From positions 155,882 to 219,881 of the forward strand of contig CAKOGZ010000076.1 of assembly GCA_934045905.1 (NCBI GenBank): 64,000 nucleotides of DNA, in the 5' to 3' direction. The DNA comes from Leuctra nigra. Lineage: Eukaryota; Arthropoda; Insecta; Plecoptera; Leuctridae. How positions within the stretch are numbered: the first letter of the stretch is position 1; every line of letters begins with the position of its first letter. The notes beneath the pieces were generated by a model, which ran no database searches, was not told where the DNA came from, and saw only the letters and a list, made by a program, of their open reading frames with translations. The translations under genes and the position numbers were made by a program. Positions 54,504 through 63,339 of this stretch are shown one piece after another.

Positions 54504-54950
54504 ATGGGTGTTTTAGAGATACGTCTCAACCAGGGCCCTATGCAGGTCTATCACTATACAACGTTCGATGAGCACATACACCCGCGCCAGGTTATCGCAA
54601 GCCTCATATTTTACTTGGACACGCAGCTGATACAACGAGCCGAGGTGAACGAGAGTAAAGATACTGTGACGTTTATCGCGCAAACATTCACGCCCACTAA
54701 AGTGACGTTGGCGCTATTGAATAAAGCCGCCAACCTGAGACCTGGTAACGGTATAGAGATCGACTCCGAACGTAACATATCCATTCTCGCCGGGCGTCGA
54801 GCGTGTCGGGGGAAACGTCGACCGTTTATACGCACGGGTAAGAATCTCTACGTGTTTTGTAATACCAACATCGTCGTCGAGCTACCACCTTTCTGGACCA
54901 CCTCTGACGTATTATTCCAAGATGCCAAACGTACGGGACTTCGTTTATGA
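54504..54950 (+). CDS. Unknown 148-residue protein
   Basis: 148 residues. A compact, beta-rich basic protein (TVTFIAQTFTPTKVTLALLN; GRRACRGKRRPFIRTGKNLY). No signal or span. The end overlaps the next gene by 29 bases, so the two are likely co-expressed after pif-5. The upstream region has TACGTCAAAGG and CACGTCAAAGTCGTCAGAG words. Not recognised. Confidence 0.7.
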   Translation: MGVLEIRLNQGPMQVYHYTTFDEHIHPRQVIASLIFYLDTQLIQRAEVNESKDTVTFIAQTFTPTKVTLALLNKAANLRPGNGIEIDSERNISILAGRRACRGKRRPFIRTGKNLYVFCNTNIVVELPPFWTTSDVLFQDAKRTGLRL

Positions 54951-55395
54951 GGACAACATAGATCCAGACAATGGGGAGTGGAGACTTCAAAATGAAGCGA
55001 CCAACTGTAATCTACCGTCGTTCGATCCAACGACAAACCTTTACGTGACGTATACCCGACGACGAAGGATTAATGTTCGTTCGTCTAACCAAGAGATTGA
55101 CTTTACCTACAACTTTCAGAAACTGTACGATGTATGTACACGCCTTGCTGTTTCACACACTCTTGTCGAACGAGCGATTATACGGCGGGACGTGGAGCAC
55201 ATGTTTAAAAATCCCAATGGAGTTGCATGGATGATGGAAACTGAGTTTTATCCAGAGCATCTGTGGAAGCTCGCATTGGGTGGGGGATACTCGTCACGAA
55301 AACTCATCATGCAAGCATACTTTATAGCTTTTGTGGATGGATTCAAGGAAGCGTACCCCGACCAAGTTCTACACGTGCCGACTGAAGATCGGTAG
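54922..55395 (+). CDS. Unknown 157-residue protein
   Basis: 157 residues, starting inside the preceding gene. Acidic start (FVYEDNIDPDNGEWRLQNE), Arg-rich strand (VTYTRRRRINV), then a helical domain with Trp and aromatic residues (NPNGVAWMMETEFYPEHLWK; MQAYFIAFVDGFKEAYPDQV). No known motif. The tight coupling to its neighbour suggests a shared complex or shared late expression. Confidence 0.7.
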   Translation: MPNVRDFVYEDNIDPDNGEWRLQNEATNCNLPSFDPTTNLYVTYTRRRRINVRSSNQEIDFTYNFQKLYDVCTRLAVSHTLVERAIIRRDVEHMFKNPNGVAWMMETEFYPEHLWKLALGGGYSSRKLIMQAYFIAFVDGFKEAYPDQVLHVPTEDR

Positions 55396-55701
55396 ATGGA
55401 CATGAATAGCGAGTTGTTAACATCGTTACTGGTGTACCTGTGTACTTGACAATTAATGTTGTGTAGTAATGTAACCAAATAATAAATTCTTGTTACTCAA
55501 CCCATGATCATTATTTCTCACCCGTCTACCGTTCCCTACGTCATACTGTGTGTGAAGCTACGTCATACTGTGTCGAGCTGTGGTTACGTCAGGTTGCGTT
55601 GTGTGGATGTGTTGTGTGTGGCTGTATAGGTGTGTTGAAGCTATAAACTAGCTACGTCACACACTCTATTAGCGTTACATAGACTGGAACACACCATAAG
55701 G
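55396..55701. promoter_or_regulatory. Intergenic region: poly(A) signal, repeats and TATA box
   Basis: AATAAA near 55482 ends the preceding genes. GCTACGTCATACTGTGTG-type units occur twice, and GCTATAAAC at 55641 is a TATA box about 60 bases before the ATG at 55702. No gene seen. Confidence 0.6.
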
Positions 55702-57228
55702 ATGGATCTCATCCAACGCGCGTACGATCTTCTGCGAGGAGTCAATACACAAGATGTCGCTTTACCCCTTTACCAAGAGATGTCTGATTTGTATCAACAA
55801 GTCATTGTGTCGGAGGGTGTAGCTAAATATCCCCCGTTCAACAAGATGCTCACCCTAGCTTCGTATTCAAGTTATCGAACAAAGACCACCCGCAATATTG
55901 TTGGATCTAAAATGATTGTAAAGTTCCTATCCCTGTTCGTGTTAGACCGAGTAAACGCTAAAACCAACAACAAGGTTCTTGATCTAATGAAGGAAACAAT
56001 AACGGCTTACAATCCAGATATACCTGTGGGTAGCGAGGAGTATAACAATATATGCCGTCTAGCAAACGTTAAACAAGACCTAAGTTATAGAAACCCATAC
56101 TTGCTAGCCCTCCAAACTATGGGTGGTGATCTATTTACGAGCATGGCAGTGAGCGTTGTACAGACTCGGTTCCACGAGCCCATTGCCAACTTGAACCGTG
56201 TCTTACAACCGACACCCGTCATCCAAACACCTGTCTACACCGGTGGTCTATCGTCGTTACGTGTTGGGTCAGAACCTAAACCTACGTCAGAGGATCGTAC
56301 ATCAGAGCTTCGTACAGAGGTACCTACGTCAGAGGATCGTACGTCAGAGCTTCGTACGTCAGAGGTACCTACGTCAGAGGATCGTACGTCAGAGCTTCGC
56401 ACGTCAGAGGTACCTACGTCAGAGTATACCGATTCTATGGAGACCGACAAACTAGAGTCTTGTGAGAACTTGAGTACTGAGCCTCTCCCAGAGAGTGGGA
56501 AGTTCGAGAGCGATGAAACCCTCGCGCGAGCCGACAGTGTGGACCCTACGTCGCATTCAGGCGTCACCACCTCTACGTCACAATCAAGCGTCACCACAGT
56601 GTTTTCAAACCTCGCTACGATATACGAAGAGACACAGGAGGATACGTCATCACCCACACTTGGAGACGAGACATCTCCAAGAGATCGGTTTGCTGCAGGG
56701 AGTCGAAATCTTTTCACACAGAGTGTCACACACGATCACTCGTATGCAACACAGAACGAGGGATACGTCACAGAGCCTAGATACGTCACAGAGACTGAAC
56801 CCAGGGAACCTACAACACCCCGTCCCAGTGTATTTGCTACTCGGTCCATGTCCGAGCTCTTGGACGAGTTTAACCAAGATGAACTCGACAAAGACCTAGC
56901 GACACGTATGTTGGAAACATACACGTCACATTCGGATGAGGATCGAGACCTAGCGAAACGTTTGTTGGAAACGTACACGTCGGATGAGGATCGAGACCTA
57001 GCTACGTCACAATATGACGATGATCGAGAAGCGAAGTACACGTCACAATCGGATCCTAACCAACAGTGCTCCATGCAAGATATTGCACCCAACTCACAAG
57101 GAACTGAGGAGGACGATGACGATGACGATGATGACGAGTATGAGTATGAGACGGGAAGTGAGAGTGAGGATGATAGCGTGGCTCAACTGAAACGTAATAT
57201 AGAAGACAAATATAATAGGCTTGTATAG
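55702..57228 (+). CDS. Protein with folded N-terminus and hr-derived repeat tail
   Basis: 508 residues. Residues 1-185 look like a folded helical domain (YPPFNKMLTLASYSSYRTKT; IVKFLSLFVLDRV). From about 190 it is low-complexity: TSEDRTSELRTSEVP repeats (about 193-240), a Ser/Thr/Glu stretch, then repeats LATRMLETYTSHSDEDRDLA (about 395-445), and an acidic end (DDDDDDDEYEYE). The TSEDRTSEL tract is encoded by CTACGTCAGAGGATCGTACG-type DNA that is nearly the intergenic family A module (GTCAGAGCTTCGTATCG). The repeats are therefore probably captured intergenic DNA. Function unknown. Confidence 0.75.
   Translation: MDLIQRAYDLLRGVNTQDVALPLYQEMSDLYQQVIVSEGVAKYPPFNKMLTLASYSSYRTKTTRNIVGSKMIVKFLSLFVLDRVNAKTNNKVLDLMKETITAYNPDIPVGSEEYNNICRLANVKQDLSYRNPYLLALQTMGGDLFTSMAVSVVQTRFHEPIANLNRVLQPTPVIQTPVYTGGLSSLRVGSEPKPTSEDRTSELRTEVPTSEDRTSELRTSEVPTSEDRTSELRTSEVPTSEYTDSMETDKLESCENLSTEPLPESGKFESDETLARADSVDPTSHSGVTTSTSQSSVTTVFSNLATIYEETQEDTSSPTLGDETSPRDRFAAGSRNLFTQSVTHDHSYATQNEGYVTEPRYVTETEPREPTTPRPSVFATRSMSELLDEFNQDELDKDLATRMLETYTSHSDEDRDLAKRLLETYTSDEDRDLATSQYDDDREAKYTSQSDPNQQCSMQDIAPNSQGTEEDDDDDDDDEYEYETGSESEDDSVAQLKRNIEDKYNRLV
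56278..56425 (+). repeat. Coding copy of family A ACGTCAGAG repeats
   Basis: CCTACGTCAGAGGATCGTAC, GTCAGAGCTTCGTAC and GTCAGAGGTAC alternate three times. The same phrases form the non-coding arrays at 39.4 and 45.4 kb. Here they encode TSED/TSEL/TSEV. Confidence 0.8.
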
Positions 57229-57359
57229 TTTATTATCAACCGTCATACATTATCATGTCATATACATTTGTTACATCTCTGCATACCATAACATGTAGTA
57301 ACCTGTGTACTAACTCATGAGCGAGTTGCTTTTACTGTGATTAAATACGTTATACAACA

Positions 57360-57923
57360 CTATGTAAAGGTGAACATTTTTGAAACCCAACGAGAGCTTT
57401 CACCATCCTGAATCCCTATAGCGAGCGATTGAAGTTGTACGTCACAATACACCTTTGCGTATTCGAGGCTCATGTCTAGATCATCAAGCGTGAAATACCG
57501 CGTACCGAGTATTTCAATTGCCAACAATGTACGATGTTTAGGAAACGCAAGTCTCATGCGGTCAATGAGGATCTTCACACCCGTCTGATAGTATTCAGGT
57601 AGCTCTTTCCGTATACATTTGCTGAGAATGAGCGCCGAGAGAGAAGTCGAATGTTCCATGTTCCAGTTTTCCATCAGGGTAGTCCAATCGGGAAAGTTAT
57701 ACATCGCCGTGTATTGGATCACGTGGTCCGTAGCTAGATTCGATAGATGTGCGTGGATGTTTGCGAGTACAGTTTTATAGTTCGCTTTCTTCTTCCCACA
57801 AGGTGCCGAGATCCACCCCGCGTTGATATTCTCGATCGTCATCGCCGATACTTGGTCCGGGAGTAGGTGGGCGATACTCGGTTCGGCTAACGCTATTCGA
57901 AATAATTCTTGGGATAGCGCCAT
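57360..57923 (-). CDS. Unknown 187-residue protein overlapping the recombinase gene
   Basis: 187 residues. A helical protein (LAEPSIAHLLPDQVSAMTIE; HLSNLATDHVIQYTAMYNF; LIDRMRLAFPKHRTLLAIEI) without motif, signal or span. Its first 49 codons lie inside the recombinase gene on the same strand in another frame (149 bases). The overlapped region is the disordered end of the recombinase, so both can be real. Not recognised. Confidence 0.7.
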   Translation of the reverse strand: MALSQELFRIALAEPSIAHLLPDQVSAMTIENINAGWISAPCGKKKANYKTVLANIHAHLSNLATDHVIQYTAMYNFPDWTTLMENWNMEHSTSLSALILSKCIRKELPEYYQTGVKILIDRMRLAFPKHRTLLAIEILGTRYFTLDDLDMSLEYAKVYCDVQLQSLAIGIQDGESSRWVSKMFTFT

Positions 57924-59154
57924 ATGGAGCTACCGTGTCATACGGTCGAAGGCGAACACCAACCGCGTCAGTTCGATCACCATCAGACACTCGAAGGCGA
58001 TCACCTACACCATCAGACACTCGAAGGCGAACACCAACCGCGTCAGTTCGACCACCTACACCATCAGACGTTCGAAGGCGATCACCTACACCATCAGACA
58101 CTCGAAGGCGATCACCTTCAGACGCTCGAAGAGGTTCCCGATTGCGATTGAGATCGAAACGTACAGGTTCTATTGTGTCACCACTAGTCCATCTTGGTAT
58201 CGGTAAATCGGCTAACCGTTGAACAGTGTCAATACCCGGTCTACGTATGTAACGTAGCGTAGTCTTGAGATCTTTATGATTGAGTACAAATTGAGAATCG
58301 GTCGACGTTTGATACTGTTGCACGTTGGCGGCAATGTTACGTCGGATAGAGTGAAATCCAGCCCCAGTGTTGCGAACAAACGGATGAGGTAGCGCTTTGA
58401 GCACCGTGTCTATACGGTGTGTGGTGACGAGGGACTCTAGCTGGTTATTTATCATACATTGTCTCACCTGAGATAACACGTGTAAACCCGACGCGCCACC
58501 CAGGTACTTGAATTCGACGAGGCGATTACCTTTCACTTTGATAGTGGGGAGTACGTTGGGCGACTGAATCACCGCTGTGAGTAGGGGTATGGTGACGGTT
58601 TCGGCTTCGCTCACTCGTAAACCCGTCACTTGGATAATAGCAATGACGCAACATGTTCGTAAATAGTTTGGTCTACGTTTACGTCGTCCGTCTGTAATTT
58701 CGTACATGACAAACGAGAACAGCTGGTCTAGGTCCACTTGCGATATGAGACCGGCTGTGGGGAGAGCGATTTTCAGATACCTTTCCATGTTGTACGGGAT
58801 CTTGAAACCGGTAAACCCGTCGCGTTGCATATGTTCCACAATCTGTCTGACGTACGAGTAGGCATACATTTCACCCTTTGTATTTCGACATGCTCGAAAG
58901 AACCGATCGTTGATTTCAGGTGTGACGGGACCGTCCTCATAGCCGATATTACGGAGGATACGTTGATATGTTTTTTTACGACTCTTTGTCGTTTGGCGTG
59001 ACTTTTCAGTTTGATGTATTGAAGCTTTGAATAGGGTTCTACGCGTACCTCCACCACTCGTACTCGCGACACCAGCGTCGACGCTATTGGCACCACTCGT
59101 ACTCGCGACACTAGAGTCAACGTTATTGGGACTCCTGCCCAGGTTCCGATCCAT
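57775..59154 (-). CDS. vlf-1: Tyrosine recombinase, VLF-1-like
   Basis: 459 residues from the ATG at 59154; only a TTG precedes it. The catalytic set is complete: R180 (TGLRVSEAE), K208 (KVKGN), H268-x-x-R271 (HSIR), H293 (LNHKD) and Y302 (TLRYI). Nudiviruses and baculoviruses use VLF-1 of this family in very late transcription and in capsid/genome maturation; nudiviruses also have a second integrase, which cannot be excluded here. The N-terminus has a SVASTSGA/GVASTSGG repeat. The C-terminal 140 residues are repetitive (RLRVSDGVGDRLR units) and partly overlap the next gene. TTAAG immediately precedes the ATG. It overlaps the p74 end by 32 bases. Confidence 0.8.
   Translation of the reverse strand: MDRNLGRSPNNVDSSVASTSGANSVDAGVASTSGGGTRRTLFKASIHQTEKSRQTTKSRKKTYQRILRNIGYEDGPVTPEINDRFFRACRNTKGEMYAYSYVRQIVEHMQRDGFTGFKIPYNMERYLKIALPTAGLISQVDLDQLFSFVMYEITDGRRKRRPNYLRTCCVIAIIQVTGLRVSEAETVTIPLLTAVIQSPNVLPTIKVKGNRLVEFKYLGGASGLHVLSQVRQCMINNQLESLVTTHRIDTVLKALPHPFVRNTGAGFHSIRRNIAANVQQYQTSTDSQFVLNHKDLKTTLRYIRRPGIDTVQRLADLPIPRWTSGDTIEPVRFDLNRNREPLRASEGDRLRVSDGVGDRLRTSDGVGGRTDAVGVRLRVSDGVGDRLRVSDGDRTDAVGVRLRPYDTVAPYGAIPRIISNSVSRTEYRPPTPGPSIGDDDREYQRGVDLGTLWEEESEL
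57940..58140 (-). repeat. Coding repeats at the end of the recombinase gene
   Basis: Units of about 30 bases (CACTCGAAGGCGATCACCTA + CACCATCAGA, plus strand) alternate with AACACCAACCGCGTCAGTTC blocks. They encode the RLRVSDGVGD array. These lack the TACGTCA word, unlike most coding repeats here. Confidence 0.75.
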
Positions 59155-61045
59155 ACTTAACAATCATCGATAAATATAGGAGTCCACCACCGGAGAGGGC
59201 GATGACCGCCATTCCTATGAGCGTCAGAGGTAATATGTTTACCCATGAGAGAAATAGTGTAAAGCACACGAGAATTAATAATCCCATCAACAACGTCACT
59301 CTATGACGCACTATCGGGGTGATGGTCTCGGCAACAGTTTGGGGTTGAAAGAGATTCACCTGGACCGCAAGAAAGTCGCTGTAATACTCGTCACTCTCCA
59401 TACAGACCACACCGATTTCGTCCTCTGTGAAATAATCATGGAATGCGAGTCGTGAGCCCTCAGAGTTGACGGTGCGACTCGAGAGATACTCGTACAGATA
59501 GTCAAACGTTAAACCTATCTCGAATGTGGTTTCTTCTGACGTAGGTGTATCCGTCAGTACCCCCAACATACCCGGTGTTAGCTCTAGAACCTGGCTAAAC
59601 GTCGTATTGTATTCTGTACGGTAAAAGAGACCCATAGCTCTCAAGGATTCTGGATCAAACTCTTCACCGAACCCAAGGGGATCCCAAAACATGGATATTA
59701 GATCCATAATCGTTCCCACAATGGCTATCATCCCAATCACTGACGCGACTTGAGACGCTATTTTAGCCAGGGTGATCAACACCCTGCTCACTATTCTAAC
59801 CGCGAGACGTTGGAACGTCACCTTGAGCGATTGTCTAAAGACGAGCGACAAGAGTTTTTTACTCACACCCATTCGAATCTTCTCCAATAGTTTTTTGGTG
59901 AGCATGGGAATCGCTTCTTTAGCAAGTTTTTTCATAAGCTCAGAGAACGCGTCCATGGCCATGTCGATGCCGTAGTCCAATAAAAGGTCGGACAACACTT
60001 CAGTCGAGCATAGCGCTTTGAAAAACTCGAGCACCTTCTCGGGGGTGATATCGATCTCGGATAGGTCGGGTAGGTCGAATACAGGTTGTGGCGCATTACG
60101 GTGACGTGTAACGATGCTCGGTTCTGTGACGTATAGGTCTCCGTCACGCGAATAGAGAAACCGATCGGTGCGAGGTTGTCTCGGCTCCAGTACCCCACCC
60201 TCTCGCATCGGCCCAAAGACGAGTGAGTGTGACGTATCCACTTGAACGTCCATGTCATAGTCAATGGGGAGTTTGAGCGGTCCCTTCCTAGAGCGCCATT
60301 CATCCAAATCCAACAGGTGGTCGGTTGTTGGGACGGCTGGTGGGATCTTGTATGGCTTTTTACCCATTAGAACGTCGGTGAGGCGATCGAGTATCGCATA
60401 CATATACGAGCCAATAATTGTCGACGCAATTAAACTAAAAACGCTTTGTCGACATCTCATACCGTCAAAGGTTTTGCTATAGTAATCACAGTACTCTTTA
60501 TTGAATCGCATACCATACCCACCGCCTTCATACACGAGGGTAAACGGTGCGACGTTGGTGAGGCCAGGTTTAGCCTTCTCTGAACGTAATTTAGGTATCG
60601 CGGAAAACGCTAGTATAGACGAGTCCATAAACATGCACTTGCCACCAAAGGGGCGCACGTGAAAAGATTGCACGGATGGTTTGTCGGGATCATCTAAAGC
60701 CCCCATATTGAAACACGAGGGACCACAACTTGTCAACGTAATGTCGGGACCAGGGTTCCATACCTCGGGTTTTTTACTCGGAGTACACATGTCACCTGTA
60801 TTCCTAAACGGTAAACAATCTACCATACTACAACCTTCCTCGGTGAAAACCCACTCGACCACCAACGCTCTGTTAGCAAAGTCTGGCTCGTAGAGGTAAT
60901 CGTTTTGCGTCGCTCTCGATATACGTAATTCTGTACGGGTGTAGATGCCATTCTTTCGACCATACCGATTAATGTACACGAGTTGGAGACGAGACATTGT
61001 GTATCTCAGAGCCGAGTCGAAATCGATACCCGTAAACTCGGCCAT
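59123..61045 (-). CDS. p74: P74 (PIF-0), per os infectivity factor
   Basis: 640 residues, the normal P74 size. The Cys-containing N-terminal half has family landmarks (CSMVDCLPFRN, LTSCGPSCFN, HVRPFGGKCMF + MDSS, RFNKEYCDYY). Helical middle parts follow (LKVTFQRLAVRIVSRVLITL), and C-terminal spans (LLMGLLILVCFTLFLSW and LIGMAVIALSGGGLLYL) anchor it. P74 is a virion-envelope protein essential for oral infection; it is activated by proteolysis in relatives. ATAAG, a late-promoter motif, lies nine bases before the ATG. The start region is duplicated upstream (see the repeat at 61022). One of the surest assignments in the window. Confidence 0.88.
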   Translation of the reverse strand: MAEFTGIDFDSALRYTMSRLQLVYINRYGRKNGIYTRTELRISRATQNDYLYEPDFANRALVVEWVFTEEGCSMVDCLPFRNTGDMCTPSKKPEVWNPGPDITLTSCGPSCFNMGALDDPDKPSVQSFHVRPFGGKCMFMDSSILAFSAIPKLRSEKAKPGLTNVAPFTLVYEGGGYGMRFNKEYCDYYSKTFDGMRCRQSVFSLIASTIIGSYMYAILDRLTDVLMGKKPYKIPPAVPTTDHLLDLDEWRSRKGPLKLPIDYDMDVQVDTSHSLVFGPMREGGVLEPRQPRTDRFLYSRDGDLYVTEPSIVTRHRNAPQPVFDLPDLSEIDITPEKVLEFFKALCSTEVLSDLLLDYGIDMAMDAFSELMKKLAKEAIPMLTKKLLEKIRMGVSKKLLSLVFRQSLKVTFQRLAVRIVSRVLITLAKIASQVASVIGMIAIVGTIMDLISMFWDPLGFGEEFDPESLRAMGLFYRTEYNTTFSQVLELTPGMLGVLTDTPTSEETTFEIGLTFDYLYEYLSSRTVNSEGSRLAFHDYFTEDEIGVVCMESDEYYSDFLAVQVNLFQPQTVAETITPIVRHRVTLLMGLLILVCFTLFLSWVNILPLTLIGMAVIALSGGGLLYLSMIVKYGSEPGQESQ

Positions 61046-61215
61046 CTTGACTTATCTTTACGTCACAGTCGGTACTGTCTACGTCACTGTCTCTCATACA
61101 CGAGGGTTAGTAACGTCTCACACTGTCGATACGTGTAAACTCGCCCATCTTGACTTATCGTCTACGGTACTGTCTACGTCACTGTCTCTCATACACGAGG
61201 GTTGGGACTGTCTCA
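61022..61215. repeat. Tandem duplication of the p74 start region
   Basis: A block of about 100 bases occurs twice: CGTAAACTCGGCCATCTTGA + CTTATC, then CTGTCTACGTCACTGTCTCT, then CATACACGAGGGTT. The second copy keeps an ATAAG and an ATG (minus strand, 61148) followed by 13 codons and a stop. Confidence 0.85.
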
Positions 61216-61732
61216 CACAAAACCGGTCGACAGCGCTCGAGCCGTTTAAACTTATCACGTAGATTTACTAACGCTCGTGCAAATTACAGAGTCGAGAAAT
61301 TTCGTTATCTATCGAGATAAGTACGTGTTTTTTATTAAATCGTATCGCGCGAGTATAAGTTAATATACGTGATAATGCATAGCTGCTCACATACATCAGT
61401 TTACCCGTCTTTGACACGAGGCAAATGGCTATATTAGCGTGTATACCACGTCACAGTCGGTAGCTTCGATCTCAAACTGCCACGAAAGCCGGCGATCGAG
61501 CGATGGCTCCAACGGACACGAAAGCGATGGCTTTCTCAGTCTATACCGTGTGACGTGGACGTGGGAGAATGATAACATAGTACCACGTCACAGTCGGTAG
61601 GTTTATTCCCACAACGCATAATTCAGTGTTAGAGCTGATATACGAGAGGTTGTGTATGGTCTAGGACAAAGGTATGACGAGGTACACAAATAACACACAT
61701 TGTATTTCACAGATATTTATTACTCTGGAACG
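61216..61732. other. Intergenic region, no gene seen
   Basis: A/T-rich sequence without a supported gene. Noted: CTATCGAGATAAG near 61310, AAGCGATGGCT/GAGCGATGGCT duplicated at 61498-61532, ACCACGTCACAGTCGGTAG twice (61446, 61580), and TTTATT near 61717, the poly(A) signal of the minus-strand gene at 61733. Confidence 0.6.
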
Positions 61733-62533
61733 TTACAGTTTTACAGACAGACCCCAAAGTTTACTTTTCACCAGTTCAGGTTTCACGCAAGGAGGTCGAC
61801 CGTAGATTGATGCAAGACGTTTCTCACGAAGATGCTGCCAAGTGATGTTCAAAACAAGGAACATTGTGACGATGATGAGAATGATCAACATGGGACTAAA
61901 TTGAAGCGTCACGGCTAATCCGAGGATACCACCACATGCGAAAAGTAGATGTGTGATGCTACTATGTTCGTCCCGCAACAAGTCCAGTTGAACATCCCGC
62001 TCCGACCTTTCCACATTTTTCTTGAGTAAAGGTTTCATAAAAGCGAGCACATCCTCAATATCGGAATCACTATCGGAGTCTAGGTCTACGTCATGTTTTG
62101 CCACCTTTGGTCGCGGTGGACCCGTTGAAGCTGGTCTCGCTGACGTACCCGGACCCGAACTCGTCGCTTTAGCTGACGTACCCGATGACGTTGCTTTAGC
62201 TGACGTACCCGATGACGTCGCTTTAGCTGAACCCGGTGATGAACTCGCCGCTTTAGCTTTTCGTAGAGCTTCGTACCTCTCGTCCGGGTCCCTCAGATCC
62301 CGTTGTAACTTTCGTACTTGAGACAACAGCTCTGCTATTTCGTCGTTTTCCCCTTCGTCGTCACTCATGCTGTCCCCATCGTCCTCACTCATGCTGTCCC
62401 CATCGTCGTCACACGTATCTCGGACACGTTTGTTGTTCATGTTCGTCGTCTTGTCTTCCCTCTCTCGCGTCACCTCAACTTCTACTTGGGGTTCGTCCAC
62501 GTCCATCGTTGATTGATCGGTTTGTACGTCCAT
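61733..62533 (-). CDS. Acidic/repeat protein with two C-terminal membrane segments
   Basis: 266 residues. The N-terminal part is charged (DDDGDSMSEDDGDSMSDDEG, tandem repeat) with an NKRVRD NLS-like patch and a short coil (LLSQVRKLQRDLRD). Then KATSSGTSA is repeated three times; its DNA (TAGCTGACGTACCCGATGAC units) is nearly identical to the insertion in lef-4. After a second charged part two adjacent spans follow (LLFACGGILGLAVTLQF and MLIILIIVTMFLVLNI), with a basic tail. Probably a tail-anchored hairpin protein of virion or nuclear membranes. Unrecognised. Confidence 0.7.
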   Translation of the reverse strand: MDVQTDQSTMDVDEPQVEVEVTREREDKTTNMNNKRVRDTCDDDGDSMSEDDGDSMSDDEGENDEIAELLSQVRKLQRDLRDPDERYEALRKAKAASSSPGSAKATSSGTSAKATSSGTSAKATSSGPGTSARPASTGPPRPKVAKHDVDLDSDSDSDIEDVLAFMKPLLKKNVERSERDVQLDLLRDEHSSITHLLFACGGILGLAVTLQFSPMLIILIIVTMFLVLNITWQHLREKRLASIYGRPPCVKPELVKSKLWGLSVKL

Positions 62534-62581
62534 CGTGTTGGTTGTTGTCTACGTCACTGTCTCTCCACGAGGGTTATCTGT

Positions 62582-63286
62582 TTAATATAAACACTTACTA
62601 GTGCCCGTCTCGTGAGGTCCAATCTCGTATAGGACACCGTTACACTCGATTACGTCATCTTGTAGTATGGAAAACATGACGGGTTCCTTGGGTATGCATT
62701 CGATACCGGCAAAGAGACTCGTACTGAACCGTGACAACTCGTCCGCTTGGATCGAGCGCAACACCTGATCATACTGGTTAGACCCCAGGGACCAGTATTT
62801 AATACCCCGGTCTGTGATGGCAGCGATGAAAACGAGAAACGTGTACAGAGAGACACTTTCCGCGAGTTGTGGTATTATGTCATTCGTAATATTGACAACG
62901 TCAAGGATATTCTCGTTTGTAAACACTTTCACGGGAAGCGCGCGGTTATTGGTACGACGTAACATTCCCTTGCTATAGTCCAAAGGTTGACTACATTTCA
63001 AGGGAAAACCACCGCGCATTGTCGATTTCGATAAAACTTCTAGATTCATATGTATCACTTGCCCGTCACTTGAATGATATTCGTGGGTGGGTTCGAGCAT
63101 GATCCAGTTACCAATGAGGGGATGAGGAATTTGTTTTGGTATTAGAAACGTTGGTAGATCGTTTGGATTACCAATATTATACCGAAGTAAAGCGGGCCTC
63201 AGTTTAGCCCATTTGTCGGGGAAGATGTGAGTGTTGGTGTGCCAAAACTCGTTCTTGTTAGGCGCACTAGGGGTATTCACGTTCAT
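62582..63286 (-). CDS. Unknown protein with RRTNNRALPVKV motif
   Basis: 234 residues from the ATG at 63286; the frame has only a TTG upstream. A folded protein with hydrophobic helix VSLYTFLVFIAAITDRGIKYW and a beta-like C-terminus (FSILQDDVIECNGVLYEIG). The RRTNNRALPVKVFTNEN element resembles RRPTNNRSLPVQVYNE of the membrane protein at 33306. No signal peptide. Possibly a virion protein; family unknown. Confidence 0.7.
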   Translation of the reverse strand: MNVNTPSAPNKNEFWHTNTHIFPDKWAKLRPALLRYNIGNPNDLPTFLIPKQIPHPLIGNWIMLEPTHEYHSSDGQVIHMNLEVLSKSTMRGGFPLKCSQPLDYSKGMLRRTNNRALPVKVFTNENILDVVNITNDIIPQLAESVSLYTFLVFIAAITDRGIKYWSLGSNQYDQVLRSIQADELSRFSTSLFAGIECIPKEPVMFSILQDDVIECNGVLYEIGPHETGTSKCLY

Positions 63287-63339
63287 GTTTGGTACAAGTC
63301 TCACACTTGGGATATTCAAATCACGCGCGTTCCTTATGA

